Shown piece after piece: positions 15,990 to 23,813 of a DNA stretch of 64,000 nt. Position 1 is the stretch's first letter. The number at the start of each line of letters is the position of its first letter. The translations under genes and the position numbers were made by a program. This DNA is from Novosphingobium fuchskuhlense (GTDB lineage Bacteria > Pseudomonadota > Alphaproteobacteria > Sphingomonadales > Sphingomonadaceae): assembly GCF_001519075.1 (NCBI RefSeq), contig NZ_KQ954244.1, positions 1,319,934 through 1,383,933 of the forward strand. Direction: 5' to 3'. The notes below the pieces were generated by a model that worked only from the letters and a program-made list of their open reading frames with translations, was not told the DNA's origin and did not search any database.

Positions 15990-17203
15990 GCGCGATTGCC
16001 CTCGACCTTGCGGATGGCCGCACGATTTCCGGCCACTGCGATCCACAGTTCACCGGCGTCCTCACCGAGTTCCGGCGCAATTTCGAGGAGCGCAAGGAGC
16101 AGGGCGCGAGCGTGGCCATCACGCATCACGGGCGCACCGTGGTCGATCTGTGGGGCGGGACCGCGAAGCCCGACACCGGGGAGGCCTGGGGCCGCGATAC
16201 CGTCTCGATCGTCTATTCCTGCACCAAGGCGGCAACGGCGCTGTGCCTGCACATGCTCGTCGATCAGGGCAAGGTTTCCTACGACACACTGGTCGGCGAT
16301 ATCTGGCCTGCATTCGCCACCGGCGGCAAGGAAGCGACCACCGTGGGCATGATGCTGGCGCACACATCGCCCGTCCCGCACGTGGCCGAGCCGATCCGCA
16401 AGGGCGGCCTCGCCGACTGGGACTACATGACCGCACGCGTGGCGGCGGAGCCTGCGCATTGGGAACCGGGCACGCAGCAAGGCTATCACGGCGTGACTTA
16501 TGCGTGGACGGTGGGACAGCTTGTCCGGCTCGTGTCGGGTATGCCGCTGGGGCAGTTCTTCCGGGAGCACGTGACGGGGCCGCTCGGGCTCGATTTCCAT
16601 ATCGGCCTGTCGGAAAGCGAGGAGCACCGCGTTGCGCCGATGATCGCGGCCGATCCGGCAGAGGTGAACTTCGCCTCGGCCTTCTTCCGCAAGGCAACCA
16701 CGCAGCCGGGCAGCCTGCCCAACCTGTTCCTCACCAACCTCGGCGGAGCGGATTTCAACTCGCGCGAGATCCATGCCGCGGAGATCGGCAGCGCCAACGG
16801 TATCACCAATGCGCGCGGACTGGCCGGCATGTACGCACCGCTGGCGAACGGCGGCGGCGGCCTGCTCTCGGCAGACAGGGTCCATCGCATGGGCCGGGTG
16901 TCCGCCGCGACGCACAGCGATGCCGTGCTGTGCCAGCCGATGCGCTTTGCCATGGGCTTCATGGTGAGCACCGACAACCGGGCCACCGGCGGTGACAGCC
17001 TGATCCTGGGCGAGAGTGCGTTCGGCCATGTCGGCATGGGCGGCAGTGTGGGGTTCGCCGATCCGGCGCTCGGCCTCAGCATGGGCTACACCATGAACCG
17101 CATGGGCGCGGGCATTCTGGTGGGGCCGCGCGGGCAGGCGCTGATCGATGCGGCGTACCGTGCGCTCGGCCTGACATCTGACGCCAGCGGCGCCTGGCGC
17201 TAG
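15986..17203 (+). CDS. Beta-lactamase-fold serine hydrolase / esterase (PF00144, EstB-like)
   Basis: 405 residues. The catalytic S-x-x-K is 'SCTK' (Ser78-Lys81), and the second Tyr motif is in 'YHGVTYAWTVG'. A C-terminal 'FGHVGMGGSVGFADP' region replaces the KTG of true beta-lactamases (H-x-G), the usual pattern of family VIII esterases. No signal peptide is seen, so it acts in the cytoplasm. Translational coupling to the BVMO mirrors the BVMO-hydrolase pairs of ketone degradation, so ester or lactone cleavage is the likely job. Confidence 0.87.
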   Translation: MSAIALDLADGRTISGHCDPQFTGVLTEFRRNFEERKEQGASVAITHHGRTVVDLWGGTAKPDTGEAWGRDTVSIVYSCTKAATALCLHMLVDQGKVSYDTLVGDIWPAFATGGKEATTVGMMLAHTSPVPHVAEPIRKGGLADWDYMTARVAAEPAHWEPGTQQGYHGVTYAWTVGQLVRLVSGMPLGQFFREHVTGPLGLDFHIGLSESEEHRVAPMIAADPAEVNFASAFFRKATTQPGSLPNLFLTNLGGADFNSREIHAAEIGSANGITNARGLAGMYAPLANGGGGLLSADRVHRMGRVSAATHSDAVLCQPMRFAMGFMVSTDNRATGGDSLILGESAFGHVGMGGSVGFADPALGLSMGYTMNRMGAGILVGPRGQALIDAAYRALGLTSDASGAWR

Positions 17204-17518
17204 TCAGGTCCTGCCCGGGAAAAACTTGCCTTCAAGCAGGCTTGCAGGAAACTGTCGCTGGGCCGGACCAAGGCGCATTACACGTACCTGGGTGCTCGGG
17301 CCGGGCGCATGGCTCGTATGGCTGCGGCGACCGGAGACTGCGGGCGGGTTGCGGCGGCGTATGCCCCACTGTTCGCGCCGCTGACTGGTCCGTTCCGCCT
17401 TGCCGGTCCCGACAGGACGGCGATTCCGATCCATGGCCACCGAACCCGCATGCTGCGCGTGACCCTGCTTCTCGCGCCGTAGCAGGATCGGCCGCGAACG
17501 GCTCGGCGGCCACACAGA
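17204..17518. other. Intergenic region without a recognisable gene
   Basis: 315 bp between the esterase stop and the hairpin at 17519. Several frames are open because of high GC, but none has a plausible start with Shine-Dalgarno sequence or a familiar motif. I see no RNA gene. Confidence 0.5.
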
Positions 17519-17551
17519 AGCGGCCCGGCCTCGCTGGAAGGCCGGGCCGCT
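17519..17551. terminator. Strong hairpin between convergent genes
   Basis: A 13-bp perfect inverted repeat (AGCGGCCCGGCCT / AGGCCGGGCCGCT) with a 7-nt loop lies between the rightward esterase and the leftward poly-proline gene. There is no clear T-run on either side, so it may act as a bidirectional or Rho-assisted terminator. Confidence 0.6.
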
Positions 17552-17596
17552 CCCGTAATTGGCTGTCATGGTCCTGCCAGACAGGTGCCGAAGCGA

Positions 17597-18082
17597 TCAG
17601 CTGCCCGGGCTATCGTGCCCTTCGCTCGACCCGATGATCGCACCGATACCGCTGCCGAGCGCGAGACCACCGAGAATGAACCCGAGGTTCGGGTGATAGC
17701 CGGTCCGGGCCGCAGCAGCCGTCTGAGGCGGCGGCGGCGGGGGCGGGGGTGGAGGAGGCGGCGGCGGCGGGGGGGGCGGAGGAGGCGGCGGCGGCGGCGG
17801 GGGCGGCGGCGGAGCAGCCGGCGTCAGCGTCGTGTTTCTGATCGTGCGCGTCCGCGAGAGGTAGCCGGCCGAGCGCTTGCCCTTGCTGGTGTACCGGCTC
17901 GCGCCCTTGCCTTTGTACTTGCCCTTGCGAGCAATGCCCTTCTTCTTCCAGGCCTTCTTATGCACCTTGTGCTTGGCCGGCGCGCCTGCATCGGCGTTGA
18001 CCAGGACAGGAGCGGCGATCAGCGACGCGGCAGCGATTGCGCACATCGCACGGGCGATAAAGCCAGCGGGGGGGTTAGCCAT
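17597..18082 (-). CDS. Secreted Lys-rich / poly-proline protein with C-terminal glycine-zipper-like segment
   Basis: 161 residues from ATG 18082 (an in-frame ATG at 18097 is also possible). A signal peptide ('MANPPAGFIARAMCAIAAAS' ... 'VLVNADA') is followed by a Lys/Gly-rich basic stretch ('KHKVHKKAWKKKGIARKGKY'). Then come 29 consecutive prolines encoded at 17726-17812, and a hydrophobic Gly-rich tail 'LGFILGGLALGSGIGAIIGS'. I do not recognise a named family. The layout suggests a cell-envelope protein: basic part, rigid polyproline spacer, membrane-inserting zipper. The (CCN)29 tract needs EF-P for translation and is prone to length change. Confidence 0.75.
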   Translation of the reverse strand: MANPPAGFIARAMCAIAAASLIAAPVLVNADAGAPAKHKVHKKAWKKKGIARKGKYKGKGASRYTSKGKRSAGYLSRTRTIRNTTLTPAAPPPPPPPPPPPPPPPPPPPPPPPPPPPPPQTAAAARTGYHPNLGFILGGLALGSGIGAIIGSSEGHDSPGS

Positions 18083-18097
18083 CAGTCTACTCCACAA

Positions 18098-18402
18098 AAA
18101 AGCTGCGCCTCGCGAGTGGCGATGGAAAATCAGCGAATGTTTTTCTTGGACCCCAAGCCCTCGTAAGAGCCCTCAGGAAGAATACTTAACATACCCGATA
18201 TCGCTTCGCAAAGTGGGAATGTCCATTCGCCTCGCATTTGCAGTAAGATGCTGAAATACAGAGGTAAAAATCGTTCATTTTGGAGATGAACCCGATTTAC
18301 CTTCGTTACTTGACGGTTTCATGCACCTGCAACATGTACGTAAAATCCACCCCGAATTGACCTGCAGGCGTGAGCAACCCGTTTTTCGTCAACAGGTTAG
18401 CT
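18098..18402. other. Intergenic region upstream of poly-proline gene
   Basis: 305 bp, lower in GC than the flanks. It should contain the promoter of the leftward poly-proline gene and the 3' end region of the efflux operon (last stop 18403). No RNA gene, strong hairpin or repeat was found. Confidence 0.45.
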
Positions 18403-19926
18403 TTAGTGCGCCGCGCCCAGATCGACCCCGGGGCGCGGCTTCGGAGCGAGCCAGACCAGCAACGCTGCGATTGCGAACAAGCCCGTACAGGCCCAGAAAA
18501 TCGCATTGGTGGCGAGGGTTACACTTTCGGTCTGGACGATTCGTTCGAGGATCAGGCGGCCCTGCTCGGGTGTGAATCCGGCGCCCGGGGGCAAGGGGTG
18601 GACGAGCCCGGCCAGATTCTCGTGCGCGATCTTGGCCTCGCGTTCCCACATGGTCGTCGCGAGCGAGGTGGCGAACGCGCCGGCCAGCGTGCGCACGAAG
18701 TTCTGCAGACCCGCGGCTGAAGCCGTCTGATCCGGCCGCACCGAACCGAGCGCCAGCGACGTCGTGCCGATGAAGAAGAACGGCATGCCGACGCCTTGCA
18801 GGAACTGCGGCAGCGAAATCGTGAAGAAGCCCATCTGCGTAACCCAGCCGGTGCGCAGCAGCGAGACGAGCCCGAGCCAGACCACGCCGAAGGTGATCAG
18901 GCGGCGCACGTCGTAGCGCGCCATCATGCCCGCGGCGACCGGCGAGAGGATGACCGCCATGACGCCGATAAACGCGGTCGCATAGCCGGCATAGGTCGCG
19001 GAGTAGCCGAGATTGGTCTGCAGGAAGAGCGGGATGACGACGATGGCGGAGAAAAAGGCGGCGTAGGTCACGCTCTGCGCGATGACGGCGGCCGTGTAGC
19101 CGCGCGAGGCGAAGACCGAAAGATCGACCACGGGATTGGCCTCGGTCAGTTCCCAGATCAGGAAGGACGCGAAGCCGATCACCGCGATCACCGCCAGCGT
19201 GCAGATGAACGGGCTGGCGAACCAATCGGCGTTGCGGCCCTCGTCGAGCAAGATCTGCAGCGCGCCGACCCAGATCACCAGCAGCGCGAGGCCCACGTAG
19301 TCGATCGGCCGCTTTACCGTCGGTGTCTCGAACCGCCGAACATAGCGCAGCGCGAAGATCAGGCAGAACGCGCTGACCGGCAGGTTAAGGAAGAAGATCC
19401 AGTGCCAGCTCCAGTCATCGGAAATCGTGCCGCCGAAGATCGGCCCGAGGATCGGCGCGACGACGACGGTCATGCTCCACAGGCCCAGCGCCATGCCGAC
19501 CTTTGCAGGCGGGAAGATGCGCGTCATCAGGGTCTGCGACATGGGCATGATCGGCCCGCCGCTGAGGCCCTGGAAGATGCGGAAGATGATCAGCGCCTCA
19601 AGGCTGCGCGAAAGTCCGCAGAGCAGCGAAAACAGCGCAAAGCCGATGATCGCCGTGATGAAGACCCGCACCGCGCCGAACCGCGCCGCAAGCCAGCCTG
19701 ACAGGGGCACGCAGATCGCCTCGGCCACCGAATAGGAGGTGATCACCCAGGTCCCCTGCGACGGCGACACGGCAAGGCTCCCGGCGATGTGCGGCACCGA
19801 GACATTGGCGATGGTGATATCGAGCACCACCACGAAATTGGCCAGCGCGAGGCTGAGCGCGGCCAGCAGCAGCGGAAAGCCCTTCAGCTCTGCCGGCTTT
19901 GCCTCCAGCGCGGGCGCGCCGCTCAT
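18403..19926 (-). CDS. DHA2-family (EmrB-like, 14-TM) MFS efflux transporter
   Basis: 507 residues with many hydrophobic segments. Motif D1/1 region: 'FVVVLDITIANVSVPHIAGS' (typical DHA2 'D-x-T-I-V-N-V-A-L-P'), then 'WVITSYSVAEAICVPLSGWL', the loop 'GWLAARFGAVRVF' and motif C 'VVVAPILGPIFGG'. It exports drugs or small hydrophobic compounds in exchange for protons. As last gene of the NodT-HlyD-DHA2 operon (2-bp gap to the HlyD gene) it forms a tripartite pump spanning both membranes. Confidence 0.92.
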   Translation of the reverse strand: MSGAPALEAKPAELKGFPLLLAALSLALANFVVVLDITIANVSVPHIAGSLAVSPSQGTWVITSYSVAEAICVPLSGWLAARFGAVRVFITAIIGFALFSLLCGLSRSLEALIIFRIFQGLSGGPIMPMSQTLMTRIFPPAKVGMALGLWSMTVVVAPILGPIFGGTISDDWSWHWIFFLNLPVSAFCLIFALRYVRRFETPTVKRPIDYVGLALLVIWVGALQILLDEGRNADWFASPFICTLAVIAVIGFASFLIWELTEANPVVDLSVFASRGYTAAVIAQSVTYAAFFSAIVVIPLFLQTNLGYSATYAGYATAFIGVMAVILSPVAAGMMARYDVRRLITFGVVWLGLVSLLRTGWVTQMGFFTISLPQFLQGVGMPFFFIGTTSLALGSVRPDQTASAAGLQNFVRTLAGAFATSLATTMWEREAKIAHENLAGLVHPLPPGAGFTPEQGRLILERIVQTESVTLATNAIFWACTGLFAIAALLVWLAPKPRPGVDLGAAH

Positions 19927-19927
19927 C

Positions 19928-21118
19928 TCACTGCGCTCCGGTATCGATCGTCGCGGTCATCGAAAGGCCGACGCGCAGCGGGTGCGCCTGCAGTTCCTTC
20001 GGATCGAGCGTCACGCGCACGGGGAGCCGCTGGACCACCTTGATCCAGTTGCCGGTGGCGTTCTGCGCCGGGATCAGCGCCAGCGCAGAGCCGGTGCTGC
20101 CCGAAAAGCCCGCCACGCGCCCGTGATAGACCACGCCCGAACCATAGAGGTCGGAAGTGAGCTCGACCGGCTGGCCGGGTACGACACGGCGGAGCTGGCC
20201 TTCCTTGAAGTTGGCATCGACATGCGCCTCAGCGAGCGGCACGACTGTCATCAGCATCGTGCCGGCGGCGACGCGCTGGCCGACCTGCACGGCGCGCTGG
20301 GTCACCACGCCATCGACCGGCGCGCGGATCACGGTGCGCGCAAGATCGAGCCTTGCGCGTTCGAGGCGCGCCTTGGCGGCCAGCACGTCCGGGTTTTCGC
20401 CCGGTGCGGTGTCGCCCACCATCGCGGCGTTGGCGTTCGATTGGCCGGTGGCCGAACCGCGCGCGGCGCGGGCCTGCGCGAGATCGGCTTCCGCCACGGC
20501 CAGTTGGCCCTGCGCTGCGGCAAAGGCATTGCGCGCGCTGGACAGCTCCTCGCCAGAGACCGCGCCGCCCGAAACGAGGGCCTCACGCCGCGAAAGATCG
20601 AGCCGTGCACGCGCGAGGTTGGCCGAAGCCACGCCGACCAGTGCCTGCTTGCGGCGGATATCGGCATCGCTCGCCTGAACCTGCGCGGCGAGCGCCGTGC
20701 CCGTTTCCATCGTCTGGTTCACCCGCCGCAGCGCCTGCGCAACGGCCGCTTCGGCTTCCGCAACAGCGATCCGCGCATCGGAGGGATCGAGTTCGAGCAG
20801 CACATCGCCCTTCTTGACGGCCATTGTGTCGACCGCCGTGACGCGGATGATCGTGCCCGGCGAAAGCGCGGTGACGGGTGCAATCTCCGCCGCGACATAG
20901 GCATTGTCGGTTTCGATATAGCGGCCGCCAAACAGCAACTCATAGCCGCCGAAGCCGGCTGCGGCGGCAAGCACGACACCGCCGAGGATGGCAAAGCCGC
21001 GCTTGCGCTTCGCGCCGGCGTTGCTGGACGGCGGGGCGGGAGGGGGAGGGGTCATGGTTTCGGTCTCTTCCAGCATGATCTGGGGGTCGCGGTCGGCCAT
21101 CGGGGTTTCCTCGGTCAT
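19928..21118 (-). CDS. HlyD/EmrA-family periplasmic adaptor (membrane fusion protein)
   Basis: 396 residues. A short cytoplasmic head rich in Pro comes first, then one membrane helix ('GFAILGGVVLAAAAGFGGYE'). The biotinyl-lipoyl-like 'YVAAEIAPVTALSPGTIIRV' precedes a long alpha-helical hairpin (~130-250, Ala/Glu/Arg-rich), and 'IRAPVDGVVTQRAVQVGQRV' closes the lipoyl domain. This is the EmrA layout, bridging the inner-membrane DHA2 pump and the outer-membrane factor. The start overlaps the stop of the NodT-type gene (ATGA). Confidence 0.92.
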   Translation of the reverse strand: MTEETPMADRDPQIMLEETETMTPPPPAPPSSNAGAKRKRGFAILGGVVLAAAAGFGGYELLFGGRYIETDNAYVAAEIAPVTALSPGTIIRVTAVDTMAVKKGDVLLELDPSDARIAVAEAEAAVAQALRRVNQTMETGTALAAQVQASDADIRRKQALVGVASANLARARLDLSRREALVSGGAVSGEELSSARNAFAAAQGQLAVAEADLAQARAARGSATGQSNANAAMVGDTAPGENPDVLAAKARLERARLDLARTVIRAPVDGVVTQRAVQVGQRVAAGTMLMTVVPLAEAHVDANFKEGQLRRVVPGQPVELTSDLYGSGVVYHGRVAGFSGSTGSALALIPAQNATGNWIKVVQRLPVRVTLDPKELQAHPLRVGLSMTATIDTGAQ

Positions 21119-22572
21119 GCGCTCGGGCCGAAACCGCCGCCAAGGGCGCGAATCAGCTCGATGTTGAGAGTGAGCGCGCGCGCATCGAGCACGGCCGCAA
21201 GCTGGCGGTTCCTGAGCAGCGCGTCCTGTGCGGTCAGCACCGCGAGATAGGGTGAGAGCCCGCCTTCATAGCGGCGGCGCGCGATACTGTAGGCTTCCTC
21301 GGATGCAGCCAGGGCGGCGTGCGCCTCGGTCTGCCGCTGGACCAGCGCGCGGCGCGAGGCGGCGGCATCGGCCACTTCGTTCAGCGCGCGCAGCAACGTC
21401 TGGTTGTACTGCGCCACGGCCTCGTCATAGTCGGCCCGCGCTGCGCGGTACTGGCCTTCGATCCGCCCGCCCGAGAAGATCGGCAGGCTGATCGCCGCAC
21501 CCATCTGCGCGATATCGGAGCCCTTGGCGGTGAGGTTGCCGAGCCCGAGCGACTGAAGGCCGGCAAATGCCAGCAGGTTCACGTTCGGAAAGAAGCCGGC
21601 CCGTGCCACCGCGATCCGCGCGGCAGCTGCCTCGGTCCGCAGGCGCGCCGCGGCAATATCGGCGCGGCGGCCTATGAGATCGAGCGCGAGGTTGGCCGGC
21701 AGGGCCGGCGCCGGCAGCATACGCGGGGCGGGCAACGCGATGGCCGCGCCGCGTTCCGGCCCGGCGCCGAGCAGTGCGGCCAGACGATTGCGGGTGAGCG
21801 TGATTGCTTCGTCGGTCGCGGCCAGATCACCGCGCGCGAGTGGCACACCGGCATCGGCCTGGCGCTGCTCGCCGCGTGTGTCGAGCCCGCTGGCCACGCG
21901 GCGTGCGACGAGCGCGGCCACTTCCTCGCGCTGCTGCACGGCGGCCACCTGAACGGCGCGCTCGGCGGCGAGCCGGGCAAGATCGGCGTAGGCGGCGGCC
22001 ACCGAGGTGGCGAGCGCGAGCCGAGCGGCGCGCGCCTCGAGCGCGGCAGCCTCGCGTTCGGAGGTGGCCGCGCGCAGCGCCGCGCGGTTTTTGCCGAAGA
22101 AGTCGAGTTCATAGCCCAGATCGAGGCTGGCGCGGCCGGTGTCGTTGAGCCCCTTGGGCACGAATTGCGCAGGGAAGCCGTTGTTGTAGCTCTGCTTGAC
22201 GTCGGCGGCCTGCCCGTTCGCCGTGAGCGAGGGGCGCAGCGCGGCTCCGGCGCTGGTCGCATAGGCAGCGGCCTTGCGGGCGCGGGCATCTGCGGCGGCG
22301 AGGGTTGGGGACCCGGCGAGGGCTTCCTCGATCAGCGGCGCCAGCTGCCCATCGCCATAATCCTTCCACCAGCCATCGCCCGGCCAGGTGCCGGAGGGTG
22401 TTTGGGTTTCTGCCGCGCCAAACTTGGACGGATCACGCGCCGGATCAAGCAGGGCGGGCCGCGTGCCAAGATCGGGCATCGTGGCGCAGCCTGCCAGCAG
22501 GCAGCATCCTGCCAGCAGCAGGGCCGTGCGCAGCGCTCTGGCGGTATGCTTCAGCGGAATACCCAAATGCAT
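21115..22572 (-). CDS. NodT-family outer-membrane efflux lipoprotein (TolC-like)
   Basis: 485 residues from ATG 22572; an in-frame ATG at 22584 adds four residues. The N-terminal signal ends with lipobox 'LLAGC' (Cys29), so it is a lipid-anchored outer-membrane factor. Two OEP repeats follow, with long helices ('SPTLAAADARARKAAAY' and 'RRADIAAARLRTEAAAARIA'), 'GFFPNVNL', and the 'ALNEVADA' pattern usual for this family. It is the outer-membrane exit duct of the tripartite pump and the first gene of the operon, divergent from TetR. Confidence 0.91.
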   Translation of the reverse strand: MHLGIPLKHTARALRTALLLAGCCLLAGCATMPDLGTRPALLDPARDPSKFGAAETQTPSGTWPGDGWWKDYGDGQLAPLIEEALAGSPTLAAADARARKAAAYATSAGAALRPSLTANGQAADVKQSYNNGFPAQFVPKGLNDTGRASLDLGYELDFFGKNRAALRAATSEREAAALEARAARLALATSVAAAYADLARLAAERAVQVAAVQQREEVAALVARRVASGLDTRGEQRQADAGVPLARGDLAATDEAITLTRNRLAALLGAGPERGAAIALPAPRMLPAPALPANLALDLIGRRADIAAARLRTEAAAARIAVARAGFFPNVNLLAFAGLQSLGLGNLTAKGSDIAQMGAAISLPIFSGGRIEGQYRAARADYDEAVAQYNQTLLRALNEVADAAASRRALVQRQTEAHAALAASEEAYSIARRRYEGGLSPYLAVLTAQDALLRNRQLAAVLDARALTLNIELIRALGGGFGPSA

Positions 22573-22591
22573 CAATGACACCATAATGACA

Positions 22592-22614
22592 GTACGGTTC
22601 GGTCACTAACGCGA
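22592..22614. promoter_or_regulatory. Operator-like direct repeat, copy 1
   Basis: A 23-bp element sharing GTACGG and GGTCACTAACGCGA with copy 2 at 22650-22672 (20 of 23 positions identical; the repeats start 58 bp apart). It lies between the efflux operon start and the TetR gene, and is the likely binding site of that TetR. Confidence 0.6.
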
Positions 22615-22649
22615 TGAAGGCTTGCGTCTTCCGAGTCAAGTGAATAAGT

Positions 22650-22672
22650 GTACGGAATGGTCACTAACGCGA
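22650..22672. promoter_or_regulatory. Operator-like direct repeat, copy 2, overlapping the TetR start codon
   Basis: The second copy of the 23-bp element. Its middle ATG (22657) is the probable start codon of the TetR gene, so the operator sequence is also translated (Met-Val-Thr-Asn-Ala). Binding here would block the TetR gene itself. Confidence 0.6.
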
Positions 22673-23310
22673 CATTGGCCAGGGGGAGGCTGGGGCGACA
22701 AAGCCCTGACGAACGGCGGGAAAACATCCTCGCCGTGGCGGCGGAGGCCTTTGCCCTTGAGGGCTATGGCATCACCTCGATGTCCACTATCGCCGCGCGG
22801 CTGGGCGGATCGAAGGCGACACTCTACAAATACTTCGCCTCGAAGGAGGAGCTGTTCCAAGCGGTCATGCAGCGCAAATGCGAGGCCGTTATCGGTCCGC
22901 TGGAAGAGCTTGCCGACAGTTCGACCGATCCCGCCTCGCTGCTCACCGCTTTCGGCAAGATATTCCTCAGCCGCCTGTGCCAGCCCGATGCCATCGTGAT
23001 ACATCGCACCGTCCTTGCCGAGGCCGAGCGCTTTCCCGAAGTCGCCCGCACCTTCTTCGCCTTTGGGCCGGAGGCGGCCTATTCGGTGCTTGTGCCGGCT
23101 CTCGCCCGGTTCGATGCCGCTGGACTGATCGATTGCCCCGATCCGCGCCTCGCCGCCGAGCACTTCCTCGGCATGGTGCGGGGGGATATCCACCTGCGCG
23201 TCTCCAGCGGCCTGATCCCGCCGCCCGACGATGCCGAGATCGAGCGCCAGGTGAGCCACGCCGTGGGCATCTTCGTGCGCGGCATTTCGCGGCGCGGATC
23301 AGCCGCCTGA
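22657..23310 (+). CDS. TetR/AcrR-family repressor of the efflux operon
   Basis: 217 residues. The HTH at ~20-65 reads 'RRENILAVAAEAFALEGYG' followed by 'TSMSTIAARLGGSKATLYKYFASKEELF', a near-ideal AcrR-like signature. The C-terminal domain is TetR_C_7/AefR-like ('FLGMVRGDIHLR'). It is divergent from the NodT-HlyD-MFS operon with duplicated 23-bp elements between them, the standard arrangement of a local efflux repressor. ATG 22657 is chosen; a GTG nine bases upstream is also in frame. Confidence 0.9.
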   Translation: MVTNATLARGRLGRQSPDERRENILAVAAEAFALEGYGITSMSTIAARLGGSKATLYKYFASKEELFQAVMQRKCEAVIGPLEELADSSTDPASLLTAFGKIFLSRLCQPDAIVIHRTVLAEAERFPEVARTFFAFGPEAAYSVLVPALARFDAAGLIDCPDPRLAAEHFLGMVRGDIHLRVSSGLIPPPDDAEIERQVSHAVGIFVRGISRRGSAA

Positions 23311-23426
23311 AATGTGCCGCGGGGCTCCGCTGGCCCCTTGACCGCATCCCCTCCAGGCGGGCACACCGCAACCGCGCTGTCCTCTATCGGAAGATGGACG
23401 CAAGGCTGACTACAAGAGGAGAGGCC

Positions 23427-23801
23427 ATGTTTTCGCACGTCATGCTCGGCAGTAACGATATCGAGCGCTCGAAAAAGTTCTATGATGCCACGTTTGCGGC
23501 CTTCGGCGGCCCTGCCGGGATCATCGATCCGGCCGGCCGGCTGGTCTACATGCACAATGGCGGCATCTTCCTCCTGACCAAGCCGATCAATGGCGCGCCC
23601 GCTTGCGGTGCCAACGGCGGAACCATCGGCTTTGCCATGACCCCCGAGCAGGCCGACGCCTGGCACGACGCTGGCGTCGCCAATGGCGGTACCACCTGCG
23701 AAGACCCGCCGGGCCCGCGCGAAGGTTCGCCCTATTACCTTGCCTATCTGCGCGATCCGGACGGCAACAAGCTGTGCGCGCTGCACGTGATCGGCAGCTG
23801 A
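23427..23801 (+). CDS. VOC-family (glyoxalase-like) protein
   Basis: 124 residues in one VOC domain. It begins 'MFSHVMLGSNDIERSKKFYD' (first metal-ligand His and the βαβββ start) and ends 'YYLAYLRDPDGNKLCALH' (D-P-D-G-N and the Glu/His region). Strong Shine-Dalgarno (AGAGGAGAGG) before ATG 23427. It lies 12 bp upstream of the S-formylglutathione hydrolase gene, so the pair may act together in aldehyde detoxification. Its exact substrate cannot be told from sequence. Confidence 0.87.
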   Translation: MFSHVMLGSNDIERSKKFYDATFAAFGGPAGIIDPAGRLVYMHNGGIFLLTKPINGAPACGANGGTIGFAMTPEQADAWHDAGVANGGTTCEDPPGPREGSPYYLAYLRDPDGNKLCALHVIGS

Positions 23802-23813
23802 GGCAGGATACCC

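Noticed and set aside
14079..16046. 655-codon open frame opposite the BVMO gene
   Set aside because: Shadow frame; the BVMO fingerprint and both Rossmann motifs on the plus strand decide the coding strand.
17242..17637. 131-codon plus frame after the esterase
   Set aside because: Runs through the terminator-like hairpin and into the antisense of the poly-proline gene; no motif.
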